This document shows, in pieces, positions 27,438 through 35,475 of a stretch of 64,000 bases of DNA. The stretch is from Chlorogloeopsis sp038404745 (lineage in GTDB: Bacteria; Cyanobacteriota; Cyanobacteriia; Cyanobacteriales; Nostocaceae). The notes beneath the pieces are model-generated. The model worked only from the letters and a program-made list of their open reading frames with translations. It did no database searches and had not been told where the DNA came from. The translations under genes were made by a program, and so were the position numbers. The stretch's first letter is position 1, and every line of letters starts with the position of its first letter. Where the stretch lies: NCBI RefSeq assembly GCF_038404745.2, contig NZ_JAYKTT020000067.1, positions 61,434 to 125,433 on the forward strand, written 5' to 3'.

Positions 27438-27475
27438 CCAGTTGCTACAACGGGGAAAACCCCGCAACGCACTGG
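27438..27475. repeat. Hairpin repeat with CTACAACGGGGAAAACCCC core, copy 1
   Basis: The inner stem CGGGG/CCCCG surrounds AAAA, and the outer ends CCAGT and ACTGG also pair. The core recurs at 55152-55192 between rplU and rpmA, where different outer ends (GGCAG/CTGCC) again pair. Confidence 0.6.
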
Positions 27476-27493
27476 CTCCTTTTGACTTTTTTA

Positions 27494-28264
27494 TCACTCT
27501 CCTTGGTTTTCACCTGCTGAAATTTCTAACTGTTGCACCTGTTCCACCGTTAATCCGGTTACTCTTGCTACCATTTCTACTGACATTCCCTCTCTCAGCA
27601 GATTGATAGCCACACGTCGAATACCTTCAGTTCGACCTTCGTCTTTGATAGCTTGATAAGTCACTGACTCCTGCATAAGCTCTTCTCGCAGCAACTGTTT
27701 AACAATGTTTTTCTCTAATACTAGCCCAGCCAGAATGAATGCTGATGCTGCAACATTACTTTGTGTTCTTTGGTCGCTTATTTTAGATATTTCTTGAGCA
27801 ACCTGTCGTAATGTCTCAGCACGGTCACTGGTATTACTTAATACTGCAAATGGCAACAATCCCTGATACTGTAAGAATACATTTGTTGGTTGCTCCCATA
27901 ACCGAAATATATCAAATTCATGACGAGTTCTCTCTAAAATAAATGTATCTTGTTGCACCAGTTCAGAAGAGGTTTGTTGTAGATAAATTACTGCTTGAGA
28001 CATTCGTTTTTGAGGAAAACGGCGATACACGCGCAACCGATAATCTGCCATGCGAAAAGGAATTTCCGCTTTGGGCTGGGTTTGGAATTCGAGGTGAAGT
28101 ACAACTTCATCTGATTGAAGTAATATCAGCGCATCAGCGCGAATCGGCTCAAGAGATAGTTCCGAGGGACTTAATTCAGTGAAAGTTATTGGTTCTCCCA
28201 ATAGCCAACTGGCAAAGTCGCTGGAGAAGTTTTCGGCAAGAAATTTACAAATATTATCGAACAT
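27494..28264 (-). CDS. Rpn family PD-(D/E)XK nuclease/putative transposase
   Basis: A 256-residue Rpn-type protein. The N-terminal nuclease core has the acidic residues in RADALILL and LEFQTQP, matching the D...ExQ pattern. The C-terminus has the family tail ELMQESVTYQAIKDEGRTEG and a short helix-turn-helix-like end. RpnA-type proteins in E. coli stimulate RecA-independent recombination. Cyanobacteria carry many copies. The gene looks intact. Confidence 0.85.
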   Translation of the reverse strand: MFDNICKFLAENFSSDFASWLLGEPITFTELSPSELSLEPIRADALILLQSDEVVLHLEFQTQPKAEIPFRMADYRLRVYRRFPQKRMSQAVIYLQQTSSELVQQDTFILERTRHEFDIFRLWEQPTNVFLQYQGLLPFAVLSNTSDRAETLRQVAQEISKISDQRTQSNVAASAFILAGLVLEKNIVKQLLREELMQESVTYQAIKDEGRTEGIRRVAINLLREGMSVEMVARVTGLTVEQVQQLEISAGENQGE

Positions 28265-28323
28265 GAGGGGATTTTATCAAAAGATAAAAATCCACAATCT
28301 AAAATCTAAAATTTACAATCGAT

Positions 28324-28776
28324 ATGCGCGTTATCATCCAGCGAGTTAAATCATCTCAAGTTACTGTTGATGGTGAAATTGTCGGCAAAATTGGACGAGG
28401 ATTAAATTTACTTGTGGGCATTGCCGAAACTGATGGTGATGCCGAACTTGATTGGATGGTACGTAAATGCTTAGAATTGCGGCTATTTCCCGATCGCGAA
28501 GGTGGAGATCGCTGGCAAAAATCTGTACAAGAAATTGACGGCGAGTTGTTAGTAATAAGTCAGTTTACTCTTTACGGTGATTGTCGCAAAGGTCGCCGTC
28601 CTTCTTTCGACCGTTCAGCCGCTCCCCAAACAGCCGAAGATTTATATAACAGTTTTGTTGCCAAGTTACGCGAAAGTGGTTTAAGGGTAGAAACTGGTAA
28701 ATTTGGAGCCATGATGCAAGTTTCTATCGAAAACGATGGCCCTGTAACTTTGTTACTTGAAAAAGAAGCTAACTAA
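28324..28776 (+). CDS. dtd: D-aminoacyl-tRNA deacylase
   Basis: A 150-residue DTD. It starts MRVIIQRV, carries SQFTLYGDCRKGRRPSF with the catalytic-loop residues, and ends with the cross-subunit Gly-Pro motif in NDGPVTLLL. It frees tRNA from D-amino acids and glycine mischarging. The start codon abuts an AATCTAAAATC repeat and has no obvious Shine-Dalgarno sequence. Confidence 0.95.
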   Translation: MRVIIQRVKSSQVTVDGEIVGKIGRGLNLLVGIAETDGDAELDWMVRKCLELRLFPDREGGDRWQKSVQEIDGELLVISQFTLYGDCRKGRRPSFDRSAAPQTAEDLYNSFVAKLRESGLRVETGKFGAMMQVSIENDGPVTLLLEKEAN

Positions 28777-28890
28777 TTATTATTACGTAGACAAAAATTC
28801 TAGCTGCATCAAGACTGCTTAATACTACTTAGTACTAAATTAATGAGAGAATATTAGTTTGACCATCACAAAACTTTAAATTCACTCATC

Positions 28891-29226
28891 ATGGCAACAA
28901 TTCAGTTTTCTAAAGGTATCGACGAGGAAGTGATTCCAGAAGTGCGTTTAACGCGATCGCGGACTGGCAATAGTGGTACAGCGACGTTCGTTTTTCAAAA
29001 TCCCAAAGCATTAAGCAACGGCAGTACCGACGAAATCACTGGGATGTATTTGATTGATGAAGAAGGCGAACTAGTTACCCGCGAAGTCAAAGGCAGATTT
29101 GTCAACGGTAAACCAGAAGCATTAGAAGCTGTTTATGTAATGAAATCTCCAGAAGAATGGGAGCGCTTTATGCGGTTTATGCAGCGGTATGCAGAAGAAA
29201 ATGGCTTGGGATTTAATAAAGCTTAA
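28891..29226 (+). CDS. psb28: Photosystem II assembly protein Psb28
   Basis: A 111-residue protein beginning MATIQFSKGIDEEVIPEVRL and carrying SRTGNSGTATFVFQNP, the Psb28 signature. Psb28 binds CP47-containing assembly intermediates on the cytoplasmic side of photosystem II and is absent from the mature complex. Length is normal. It is followed by moaB, which is functionally unrelated. Confidence 0.97.
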   Translation: MATIQFSKGIDEEVIPEVRLTRSRTGNSGTATFVFQNPKALSNGSTDEITGMYLIDEEGELVTREVKGRFVNGKPEALEAVYVMKSPEEWERFMRFMQRYAEENGLGFNKA

Positions 29227-29316
29227 TAAACTGCTATCACTGTTTAAGATGACAGTGGGGAGTAGGGGGAGAAATCTCTCCCTATATTTCTATATTTTTA
29301 TCCCCATATTTAAAAG

Positions 29317-29823
29317 ATGATGATGCATCAGCCACACCCTAACCAAGCAATAATCACAGTCGCTTGTGCTATTGTTACCATCAGCGATACACGCTCAAAA
29401 GAAAATGATAAAAGTGGTCAGTTAATTCAGCAGTTACTTAGTGATGCTAGCCACACAATTGGAGCTTACACGATTATCAAAGATGAACCAGCCCAGATTC
29501 AAGAGCAGTTAGAAGTGCTGGGTAAAAATTCTAATTTGGATACTGTAATTTTCAATGGCGGTACGGGCATTGCACCTAGAGATACTACCTACGATGCCAT
29601 AGAAAAATTACTGGAAAAAACTTTGCCTGGATTCGGAGAATTATTTCGCTTTTTAAGCTATCAAGAAATAGGTTCGCGGGCGATCGCATCTCGTGCTGTA
29701 GCTGGTGTTTATCAAAGCAAATTAATATTTTCCCTACCTGGTTCCAGCAACGCCGTACGACTGGCAATGGAAAAACTGATTCTGCCAGAACTCACTCATT
29801 TAGTTGGGTTATTACATCAATAG
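29317..29823 (+). CDS. moaB: Molybdenum cofactor biosynthesis protein B
   Basis: A 168-residue MoaB/Mog-type protein. The conserved NGGTGIAPRDTTYDAIE block that binds molybdopterin is intact, and the C-terminal LPGSSNAVRLAMEKLILPEL matches. It probably adenylylates molybdopterin or is an inert homologue. Other moa genes are not adjacent. The start ATG at 29317 could instead be the second or third Met. Confidence 0.9.
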   Translation: MMMHQPHPNQAIITVACAIVTISDTRSKENDKSGQLIQQLLSDASHTIGAYTIIKDEPAQIQEQLEVLGKNSNLDTVIFNGGTGIAPRDTTYDAIEKLLEKTLPGFGELFRFLSYQEIGSRAIASRAVAGVYQSKLIFSLPGSSNAVRLAMEKLILPELTHLVGLLHQ

Positions 29824-29825
29824 GA

Positions 29826-29925
29826 GCTAGTGAAGAGGAGGGGGAGAGTGGGGAGGGGGAGAAACTATCAAAAACATTCCCCGCGTCTGGGTGTCTCCTT
29901 CTCCCCGTGTCCTTTTCCTAGTCCT
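29826..29925. repeat. Low-complexity repeat of the GAGTGGGGAGG / CCCGTGTCC type
   Basis: Between the convergent moaB and ilvC genes, a purine-rich GAGGGGGAGAGTGGGGAGG stretch is followed by TCTCCTTCTCCCCGTGTCC. It is related in composition to 21478-21659 and 58520-58690. Confidence 0.55.
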
Positions 29926-29931
29926 TAGCCC

Positions 29932-30927
29932 CTAATCGTTTTTCATCCAACTAAACATAGCGCGTAAATCTTTGCCAATTTCCTCAACGGAGTGTTCGGC
30001 TTCTTTACGACGCATAGCAGTAAATCCAGGTTTACCAGCTTGGTTTTCTAAGACAAATTCCCGTGCAAATTGCCCAGTTTGAATTTCTTGCAGAATCTTC
30101 TTCATTTCTGCTTTAGTTTGCTCATTCACTACCCTGGGGCCACGGGTATAATCGCCGTATTCCGCAGTATTGGAAATACTATCACGCATTTTGGCGAGTC
30201 CACCTTCCACAATTAAGTCAACAATCAATTTGACTTCGTGGAGACATTCAAAGTAAGCCAACTCTGGCTGATAACCTGCTTCGACTAAAGTTTCAAATCC
30301 AGCTTTGATTAAAGCACTCAACCCGCCGCACAACACAGCTTGTTCGCCAAACAAGTCAGTTTCAGTTTCTTCACGGAAGGTAGTTTCAAGAACGCCTGCA
30401 CGGGTACCACCGATACCTTTAGCATACGCCATGGCGTGATCGCGTGCTTGCCCAGAAGCATTTTGATATACCGCAAACAAGCAAGGTACCCCTTGTCCTT
30501 GTTCGTAAGTCCGTCGTACTAAATGTCCTGGCCCTTTCGGTGCTACCATAATCACGTCAACGAAAGGAGGTGGCACGACTTGCCCGAAATGAATATTGAA
30601 CCCGTGAGCAAAAGCTAAGATATTTCCTTCTTCTAAATTAGGTTCAATTTCATTTTTATAAACAGCTTTTTGTACCTCATCAGGTAACAAAATCATAATT
30701 AAGTCAGCTGCTTTGGCCGCATCTGCCACACTCTTTACAGTTAAGCCTGCTGCCTCCGCTTTAGCCGCTGACTTACTACCCGGATATAATCCGACAATCA
30801 CGTTCACGCCACTATCCTTAAGATTAAGAGCGTGGGCATGACCTTGGGAACCATAACCGATGATGGCAACTGTTTTTCCGGCTAAAAGGTCTAAATTTGC
30901 ATCTGTGTCGTAATACATCCGAGCCAT
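29932..30927 (-). CDS. ilvC: Ketol-acid reductoisomerase
   Basis: A 331-residue class I enzyme of branched-chain amino acid synthesis. The NADPH-binding GYGSQGHAHALNLKDSG lies near residue 25. The KGPGH segment and the C-terminal acidic motif EVKLIVDLIVEGG match the Mg-binding knotted domain. The ATG at 30927 (MARMYYD) gives the standard cyanobacterial start; the longer frame to 30948 is unlikely. Confidence 0.97.
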   Translation of the reverse strand: MARMYYDTDANLDLLAGKTVAIIGYGSQGHAHALNLKDSGVNVIVGLYPGSKSAAKAEAAGLTVKSVADAAKAADLIMILLPDEVQKAVYKNEIEPNLEEGNILAFAHGFNIHFGQVVPPPFVDVIMVAPKGPGHLVRRTYEQGQGVPCLFAVYQNASGQARDHAMAYAKGIGGTRAGVLETTFREETETDLFGEQAVLCGGLSALIKAGFETLVEAGYQPELAYFECLHEVKLIVDLIVEGGLAKMRDSISNTAEYGDYTRGPRVVNEQTKAEMKKILQEIQTGQFAREFVLENQAGKPGFTAMRRKEAEHSVEEIGKDLRAMFSWMKND

Positions 30928-30985
30928 AAGTGCGTCTCCCGTCAGCAAGCATCCTGTTTAATCGCAGACTTGTTATTTTACCGGA

Positions 30986-31858
30986 TCATGATGCCGTTTC
31001 TCGATCAATTCTTTGCACTTGATCATGAGATAATTTTACTTCAAGAGCGTGTACTGAATCTTCAATGCTGGAAATCTTGCTAGCACCAGGAATGGGCAAA
31101 ATACAAGTTGATTTGGCATGCAACCACGCTAGTACAATGCAATAAACCGATACATTTTTTTCCTTGGCTAGCTTTGCGATCGCAGGAATATCTTGCAAGT
31201 TCTCGTGGCGGCGACTTCCACCAAAGGGACTCCAAGGCAAAAAGGTTAAACCTTCTTTTTCACAGTACTCTAATACACCATCAAATTCCGGCTGACGATG
31301 CCAAGGATTGTATTGATTTTGCACCGAGACAATGTCAATGATATCTCGCGCCCGTTGAATTTGTTCTACAGAAAAGTTAGAAACTCCCACAAATTTAATA
31401 ATTCCAGCAGCCACTGCTTCTTTGGCTGGTGCCAGAGATTCCTCGATTGTATAGTCGGGAGCGGGTGCATGATACTGCCAAACATCAATTGGTTTATTTC
31501 CGCCCAAAGCCTCAAAACTGACACGAATAGTTTCCCGTAAGTGTTTTGGATTTCCATTACGTGTCCAGCTGCCTTGCGGGCGCATCAAACCGCCCTTGGT
31601 TGCCACAACTACATTGCTCACATCTCCATTGTAAGTTTGCAATGCTTTGTGAATTAGTCGCTCATTGTGGTGTTTGTCAGATTCGTCTTTACAATAAGAA
31701 TCAGCGGTGTCAATGAAAGTGATCCCCAAATCTAAAGCACGATGAATAACATTGATAGAATCAGTTTCTGATGGACGACCGCTCAATGACATTGGCATCC
31801 CTCCTAAACCAATACCACTAACATAGACATCCGTGTTTCCTAGTTGTTTTTTTTCCAT
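30986..31858 (-). CDS. Aldo/keto reductase
   Basis: A 290-residue (beta/alpha)8 AKR. The catalytic residues are visible as FIDTADSY (Asp and Tyr), the ATKGG lysine and the WQYHAP histidine. The C-terminal IPGASKISSIEDS supplies the NADPH phosphate site. The substrate is not evident. The ATG at 31858 (MEKKQLG) is the natural family start. It lies upstream of ilvC on the same strand with a 58-base gap. Confidence 0.9.
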   Translation of the reverse strand: MEKKQLGNTDVYVSGIGLGGMPMSLSGRPSETDSINVIHRALDLGITFIDTADSYCKDESDKHHNERLIHKALQTYNGDVSNVVVATKGGLMRPQGSWTRNGNPKHLRETIRVSFEALGGNKPIDVWQYHAPAPDYTIEESLAPAKEAVAAGIIKFVGVSNFSVEQIQRARDIIDIVSVQNQYNPWHRQPEFDGVLEYCEKEGLTFLPWSPFGGSRRHENLQDIPAIAKLAKEKNVSVYCIVLAWLHAKSTCILPIPGASKISSIEDSVHALEVKLSHDQVQRIDRETAS

Positions 31859-32189
31859 GTTTCTAGCTTTTGTTTTAAACAGCATTAACTATTTACTAAC
31901 TAGTCAGACTTTTGGTCAGAATCCATCCTTCACATGGTTGATTGTCGGTTGTAGATAAATATAAACAAGTAGTAATTGCTATAAAAATATCTCTTTTTGT
32001 ACTTGTATTATTGTTAGATTTCCGACTTCTCTAAGAAGTCGGAAATCTATTTTTTTGTTTTTTTAGTTTATAAATATTGACTTAATTACCTAAAAATTTC
32101 TCCAAAAATTTTCAGAAATAGATAGAAAAACTGTTGTAGTCACAGTCCAATAATCAACCACTTCTCGAAGTACTACTTTAAACAACACT
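31859..32189. other. Intergenic region upstream of the DUF4359 gene
   Basis: It contains one strong palindrome (32016-32048) followed by T-rich sequence. Otherwise it is AT-rich with no gene supported. Confidence 0.5.
32016..32048 (+). repeat. CCGACTTCT palindrome, copy 1, terminator-like
   Basis: Perfect 15-base arms (AGATTTCCGACTTCT and AGAAGTCGGAAATCT) enclose three bases. On the plus strand ATTTTTTTG follows, so it would act as a terminator, although no plus-strand gene precedes it. Relatives occur at 44637-44671 and 51205-51239, in each case far from a plus-strand gene end. Confidence 0.65.
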
Positions 32190-32579
32190 ATGAAGACTAT
32201 TTTGCAAAGCCGTTTAAATAAAAGTGCGCTTCTATTAGTAACTATTGCTAGTGCAATGTTAATTACCAATCCTAAAAAAGATACTTACGTAGATTACGCT
32301 GGTAAAAGACTGATCACTGAAATTCAAACGTCTATTTGTCAAGAACCGAAACTACCACGGGGTTTATTATGGGAAGAAGTTAGTAAAATTACAAGCAATA
32401 CCTGTAGATCTGGGTTAGCTACAGGACTTGCTTTTCAAAATAACAGCATCAAAGAATTAATCGCCAATTCAACGGAGCAACAAAACTTTTTTGTTTTCAG
32501 CACCTACACAACAAAAATTTCTCAATATAACTTCAAAACCATAGGTGTATTCGGTAATTTCCTCACGTTTCAAAAATAG
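32190..32579 (+). CDS. DUF4359 domain protein
   Basis: A 129-residue protein with a hydrophobic N-terminal anchor or signal at about residues 13-27. A pair of cysteines follows (in ICQEP and NTCRSG). The ending QQNFFVFSTYTTKI...FKTIGVFGNF is characteristic of the cyanobacterial DUF4359 family. It probably faces the periplasm. The function is unknown. A terminator lies about 195 bases downstream. Confidence 0.75.
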   Translation: MKTILQSRLNKSALLLVTIASAMLITNPKKDTYVDYAGKRLITEIQTSICQEPKLPRGLLWEEVSKITSNTCRSGLATGLAFQNNSIKELIANSTEQQNFFVFSTYTTKISQYNFKTIGVFGNFLTFQK

Positions 32580-33284
32580 CTAAGTTTTGCTCCGATGGAG
32601 TGGTATTGGGAAATGCTAATTTTAGTAACATAGATGCACCTCTGACGCTCATCGGTCGTGGGGGTGGGAAGTGTGGGAACTCAATGTTCGGTTATCTATC
32701 TTGAGGGCAAAGATCGCAACGATCCCCTGTTTCTTTGCTGCACAGCAGGGACGAATTCCGGTTGCCAAAGATATTTAATGCGATAACACAGGCATCGCAT
32801 TAATTTGCTTTTTTTGATGCATTATACTTTAGATGCTGTAAAATCTCCAGTATTCTGCTTCAATATCAGGAGTACTCGGCTATGGTACCATTTCGTCGTC
32901 CGCTCCGCAGACTGGGGGTAAACCGTAGGTTGATGTTTCTGGGGATGATCGCCACTAGCCTGCTGCTGTTCGTTAGAGGGTTTATATCCTCCGATCAAGT
33001 TACGCGATCTGGTTACGCCTTTTAATCTGGAGTGTTTATTAGACCTCCTGCATGAATAGTAAAGCAGTGTGACAGTTGGCAAAAGAAGAGTTGCAGAATG
33101 TGGCACAGGCATGACAGGAATAGAGAAATTGAGGAATTGCCATGCCATATACTGAAATACAACATCTTTCTTCTGTAGGGCATGACCCACTCATCCTATC
33201 AAAACCTAAGGTTTGTACTAATTATGACGAAATGATAGCGCTGAGGAATGCCAAGATATGTAGCAGCAACGTATTTAAACTCTT
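32580..33284. other. Intergenic region before the SagB-type gene
   Basis: After the terminator at 32775-32815 no long gene is convincing. A plus-strand frame at about 32585-32704 reads LIGRGGGKCGNSMFG before a stop and may be a decayed fragment. A short ORF with a good ribosome binding site starts at 33142 and overlaps the next gene. Confidence 0.5.
32775..32815 (+). terminator. Intrinsic terminator downstream of DUF4359
   Basis: Ten-base perfect arms TTAATGCGAT and ATCGCATTAA enclose nine bases and are followed by TTTGCTTTTTTTG on the plus strand. It probably ends the DUF4359 transcript. Confidence 0.8.
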
Positions 33285-33375
33285 ATGCCTGAACTCCGCC
33301 AATCGATCGCACAGCACTACCACGAGCGCACTAAATACGATCCTCAAACGATTGCTTCAAAAAGTAAGAGGTTAG
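33142..33375 (+). CDS. Doubtful 77-residue ORF overlapping the SagB-type gene
   Basis: It starts ATG at 33142 behind GAGGAATTGCC, a reasonable ribosome binding site. It runs out of frame into the SagB-like gene for about 90 bases. The second half is rich in Ser, Thr, Asn and two Cys. It might be a leader for translational coupling or a peptide substrate. It could equally be a chance frame. Confidence 0.2.
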   Translation: MPYTEIQHLSSVGHDPLILSKPKVCTNYDEMIALRNAKICSSNVFKLLCLNSANRSHSTTTSALNTILKRLLQKVRG

Positions 33376-34817
33376 ACTGGGCTAAACAACCAGTACCATT
33401 CAAGGAATACAAAATTGGCTCCTCTTTTGACCTTAAACCCTATATAGAAGAAAAGCTAGAAGATTTTACTAATAATCCTGAGGCTCAATGGTGGCAAAGA
33501 TTGTCACGACTTTTATTTTGTAGTTATGGACTGACTGCCAAAATGCCTTCTATGGGAAGTGCAGTGTATCTCCGTGCAGCGCCTAGTGCTGGTGGTTTAT
33601 ATCCAGCAGAAGTGTATGTAGTTTCTCGTGGTACTCAACTGTTACCACCAGGTTTATATAACTACCAGTGTCGCACTCATTCTTTGATGCACTATTGGGA
33701 AAGTGATGTTTGGCAAGCTTTGCAAAAAGCTTGTTTTTGGCATCCTGCCTTGGAAAATACTCAATTGGCTATTCTTATCACCGCTGTTTTCTATCGTTCG
33801 GCATGGCGCTATGAAGACAGAGCATATCGTCGTATTTTTCTGGATACTGGACATTTGCTAGGCAATATCGAGTTAGCAAGCGCTGTTTGTGACTATCGCC
33901 CTCATTTAATCGGCGGTTTTGTGGATGAAACAGTCAACGAACTGCTTTATATTGATCGCCAACAGGAGGGAGCGATCGCTGTTGTTGCCCTGGCAGATTT
34001 ATTGGATATCAAACAAAATTTGCCTACATGGCGAACTGCTCTACCCTCGGCTACCGAAACTAACTATCCTGAAATTCCTGATGGTGAGTTGTTAAAGTAC
34101 TTTCATCAAGCAACTGAAATTCAAGCAGGCACAACTGGCAAATTAAACTTGCCAGAAGTAAAACAAGAAAAATCTTTAGAAGATAAATACAACTTTCCTT
34201 TTTGTCAAAAAATTTCTACAACCACCACACCAATTAGCTGGGGTGAAAAGTTAGAAGATTTAGAAGTTACTATTTTCAAACGACGTTCTACCCGTGCCTA
34301 CAATGGTGATTATTTAACTTTTGATCAATTAAAAGTCTTACTTGACTTTACTTACCAACCTCAACATTACATAGATCAGAATTTAGATATTTCTCCAGAT
34401 TATTTTGATTTAAATTTAATCGAAACATTTATTGCTGTTTCTGGGATAGAAGGATTAGAGGCAGGTTGTTACTATTACGCACCTAAAGCCCAAGAATTAC
34501 GACAAATTCGCTTTAAAAACTTCCGCCGAGAATTACACTTTCTTTGCTTGGGACAAGATTTAGGAAGGGATGCGGCAGCAATTTTGTTTCATACAGCAGA
34601 CTTGAAAGCAGCTGTTGCTCAATACGGCGATCGCGTTTACCGTTATTTACACATGGATGCAGGGCATTTGGGACAAAGACTAAATTTAGCTGCCATTCGC
34701 CTTGGTTTGGGCGTTAGTGGTATTGGTGGCTTCTTCGATGATCAAGTCAATGAAGTTTTGGGGATTCCTGCCGATGAAGCAGTATTATACGTTACTACTT
34801 TAGGTAAACCCAGATAA
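33285..34817 (+). CDS. SagB/ThcOx family dehydrogenase with two nitroreductase domains
   Basis: A 510-residue protein with two FMN nitroreductase-fold domains in tandem (about residues 70-240 and 325-508). The first has RAAPSAGGLYPAEVYV, the SagB/ThcOx signature. The second opens RRSTRAYNG and closes with HMDAGHLGQRLNLAA...GIGGFFDDQVNEVLG, paralleled by FLDTGHLLGNIELASA...IGGFVDETVNELL in the first. Family members oxidise azolines to azoles in peptide natural products. No YcaO cyclodehydratase is nearby, so the substrate is unknown. A TAA stop in frame just upstream makes the ATG at 33285 the earliest start. Confidence 0.9.
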   Translation: MPELRQSIAQHYHERTKYDPQTIASKSKRLDWAKQPVPFKEYKIGSSFDLKPYIEEKLEDFTNNPEAQWWQRLSRLLFCSYGLTAKMPSMGSAVYLRAAPSAGGLYPAEVYVVSRGTQLLPPGLYNYQCRTHSLMHYWESDVWQALQKACFWHPALENTQLAILITAVFYRSAWRYEDRAYRRIFLDTGHLLGNIELASAVCDYRPHLIGGFVDETVNELLYIDRQQEGAIAVVALADLLDIKQNLPTWRTALPSATETNYPEIPDGELLKYFHQATEIQAGTTGKLNLPEVKQEKSLEDKYNFPFCQKISTTTTPISWGEKLEDLEVTIFKRRSTRAYNGDYLTFDQLKVLLDFTYQPQHYIDQNLDISPDYFDLNLIETFIAVSGIEGLEAGCYYYAPKAQELRQIRFKNFRRELHFLCLGQDLGRDAAAILFHTADLKAAVAQYGDRVYRYLHMDAGHLGQRLNLAAIRLGLGVSGIGGFFDDQVNEVLGIPADEAVLYVTTLGKPR

Positions 34818-34934
34818 TTTACATCTTGCTGCACCCCTAGAGAGAATAGCTCAACACTTACTCTGTCTTGAAAATAGGGAACCTTAACAGGTAAGTAGTT
34901 AGGCAAAATTAAATTTACGGCTGGAGGCAGGGAA

Positions 34935-34995
34935 CAGGGAACTCTTAACGGGGAACAGCACAGAGAATGTGTAATTAATTTTGTTTAGGTACTTA
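34935..34995 (+). repeat. Dispersed 60-bp repeat, copy 2
   Basis: It matches 3832-3892 in sequence and orientation (GGGAACT, GGGAACA, AGAGAATGTGTAAT, GTACTTA), with scattered substitutions. Confidence 0.7.
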
Positions 34996-35047
34996 ACAGA
35001 AAAAGAAATATTTTCATTCCCTTGTTGTGTGATTGATCAAATGACTG

Positions 35048-35190
35048 TCTTGCACCTCGTCCCGAAAACGCCTAGAACTTCAGTTCTAGACTGATAGCTG
35101 AAGTCAGTTAAAACTGACTGAAAAGCTTACCCAGTCTACTTTATTAGACTTTAGCTTAAAGCTCTTGAAATTTATTCCTTGGCACACAAG
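35048..35190 (+). repeat. Composite three-hairpin element, copy 2
   Basis: About 143 bases with three palindromes in series: CTAGAACTTCAGTTCTAG, AGTCAGTTAAAACTGACT and AGTCTACTTTATTAGACT. The segment aligns end to end with the reverse complement of 54432-54574, including the unpaired flanks (TCTTGCAC at the start, GAAATTTATT near the end). Where the stems differ between copies, both sides have changed so that pairing is kept. Confidence 0.75.
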
Positions 35191-35358
35191 AACACAGATG
35201 CGAGATATGAGTCAAAGAATATCGTCGCGACTGTGTTAAAAAAGTCAAGTGATCGCACTCGACTTCTTGGTATGCAATGCTGTTCGCATATCAAATTTAA
35301 TTTTCCAATAAAATAAACCTCCACAAACCTTTAAGCCTGTAGAGGTTTACTTTATATT

Positions 35359-35435
<77 letters not shown>

Positions 35436-35475
35436 TCGTCTTCTCTAGTATAACCAGAAGTCAGAAATTTAGCAA

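Larger units (their letters stand above)
34818..35358. other. Repeat-filled intergenic region before the initiator tRNA
   Basis: It contains a copy of the 60-bp repeat (34935-34995) and a composite three-hairpin element (35048-35190). A GAGGTTTACTTTATA stretch after the tRNA 3' end could end its transcript. No ORF is supported. Confidence 0.6.

Noticed and set aside
33030..33060. Possible insertion-sequence end (TTAGACCTCCTGCATGAAT)
   Set aside because: No matching opposite end, target duplication or transposase could be found.
32822..33190. Minus-strand ORF of 122 codons before the SagB-type gene
   Set aside because: Composition is not protein-like and there is no ribosome site or family match.
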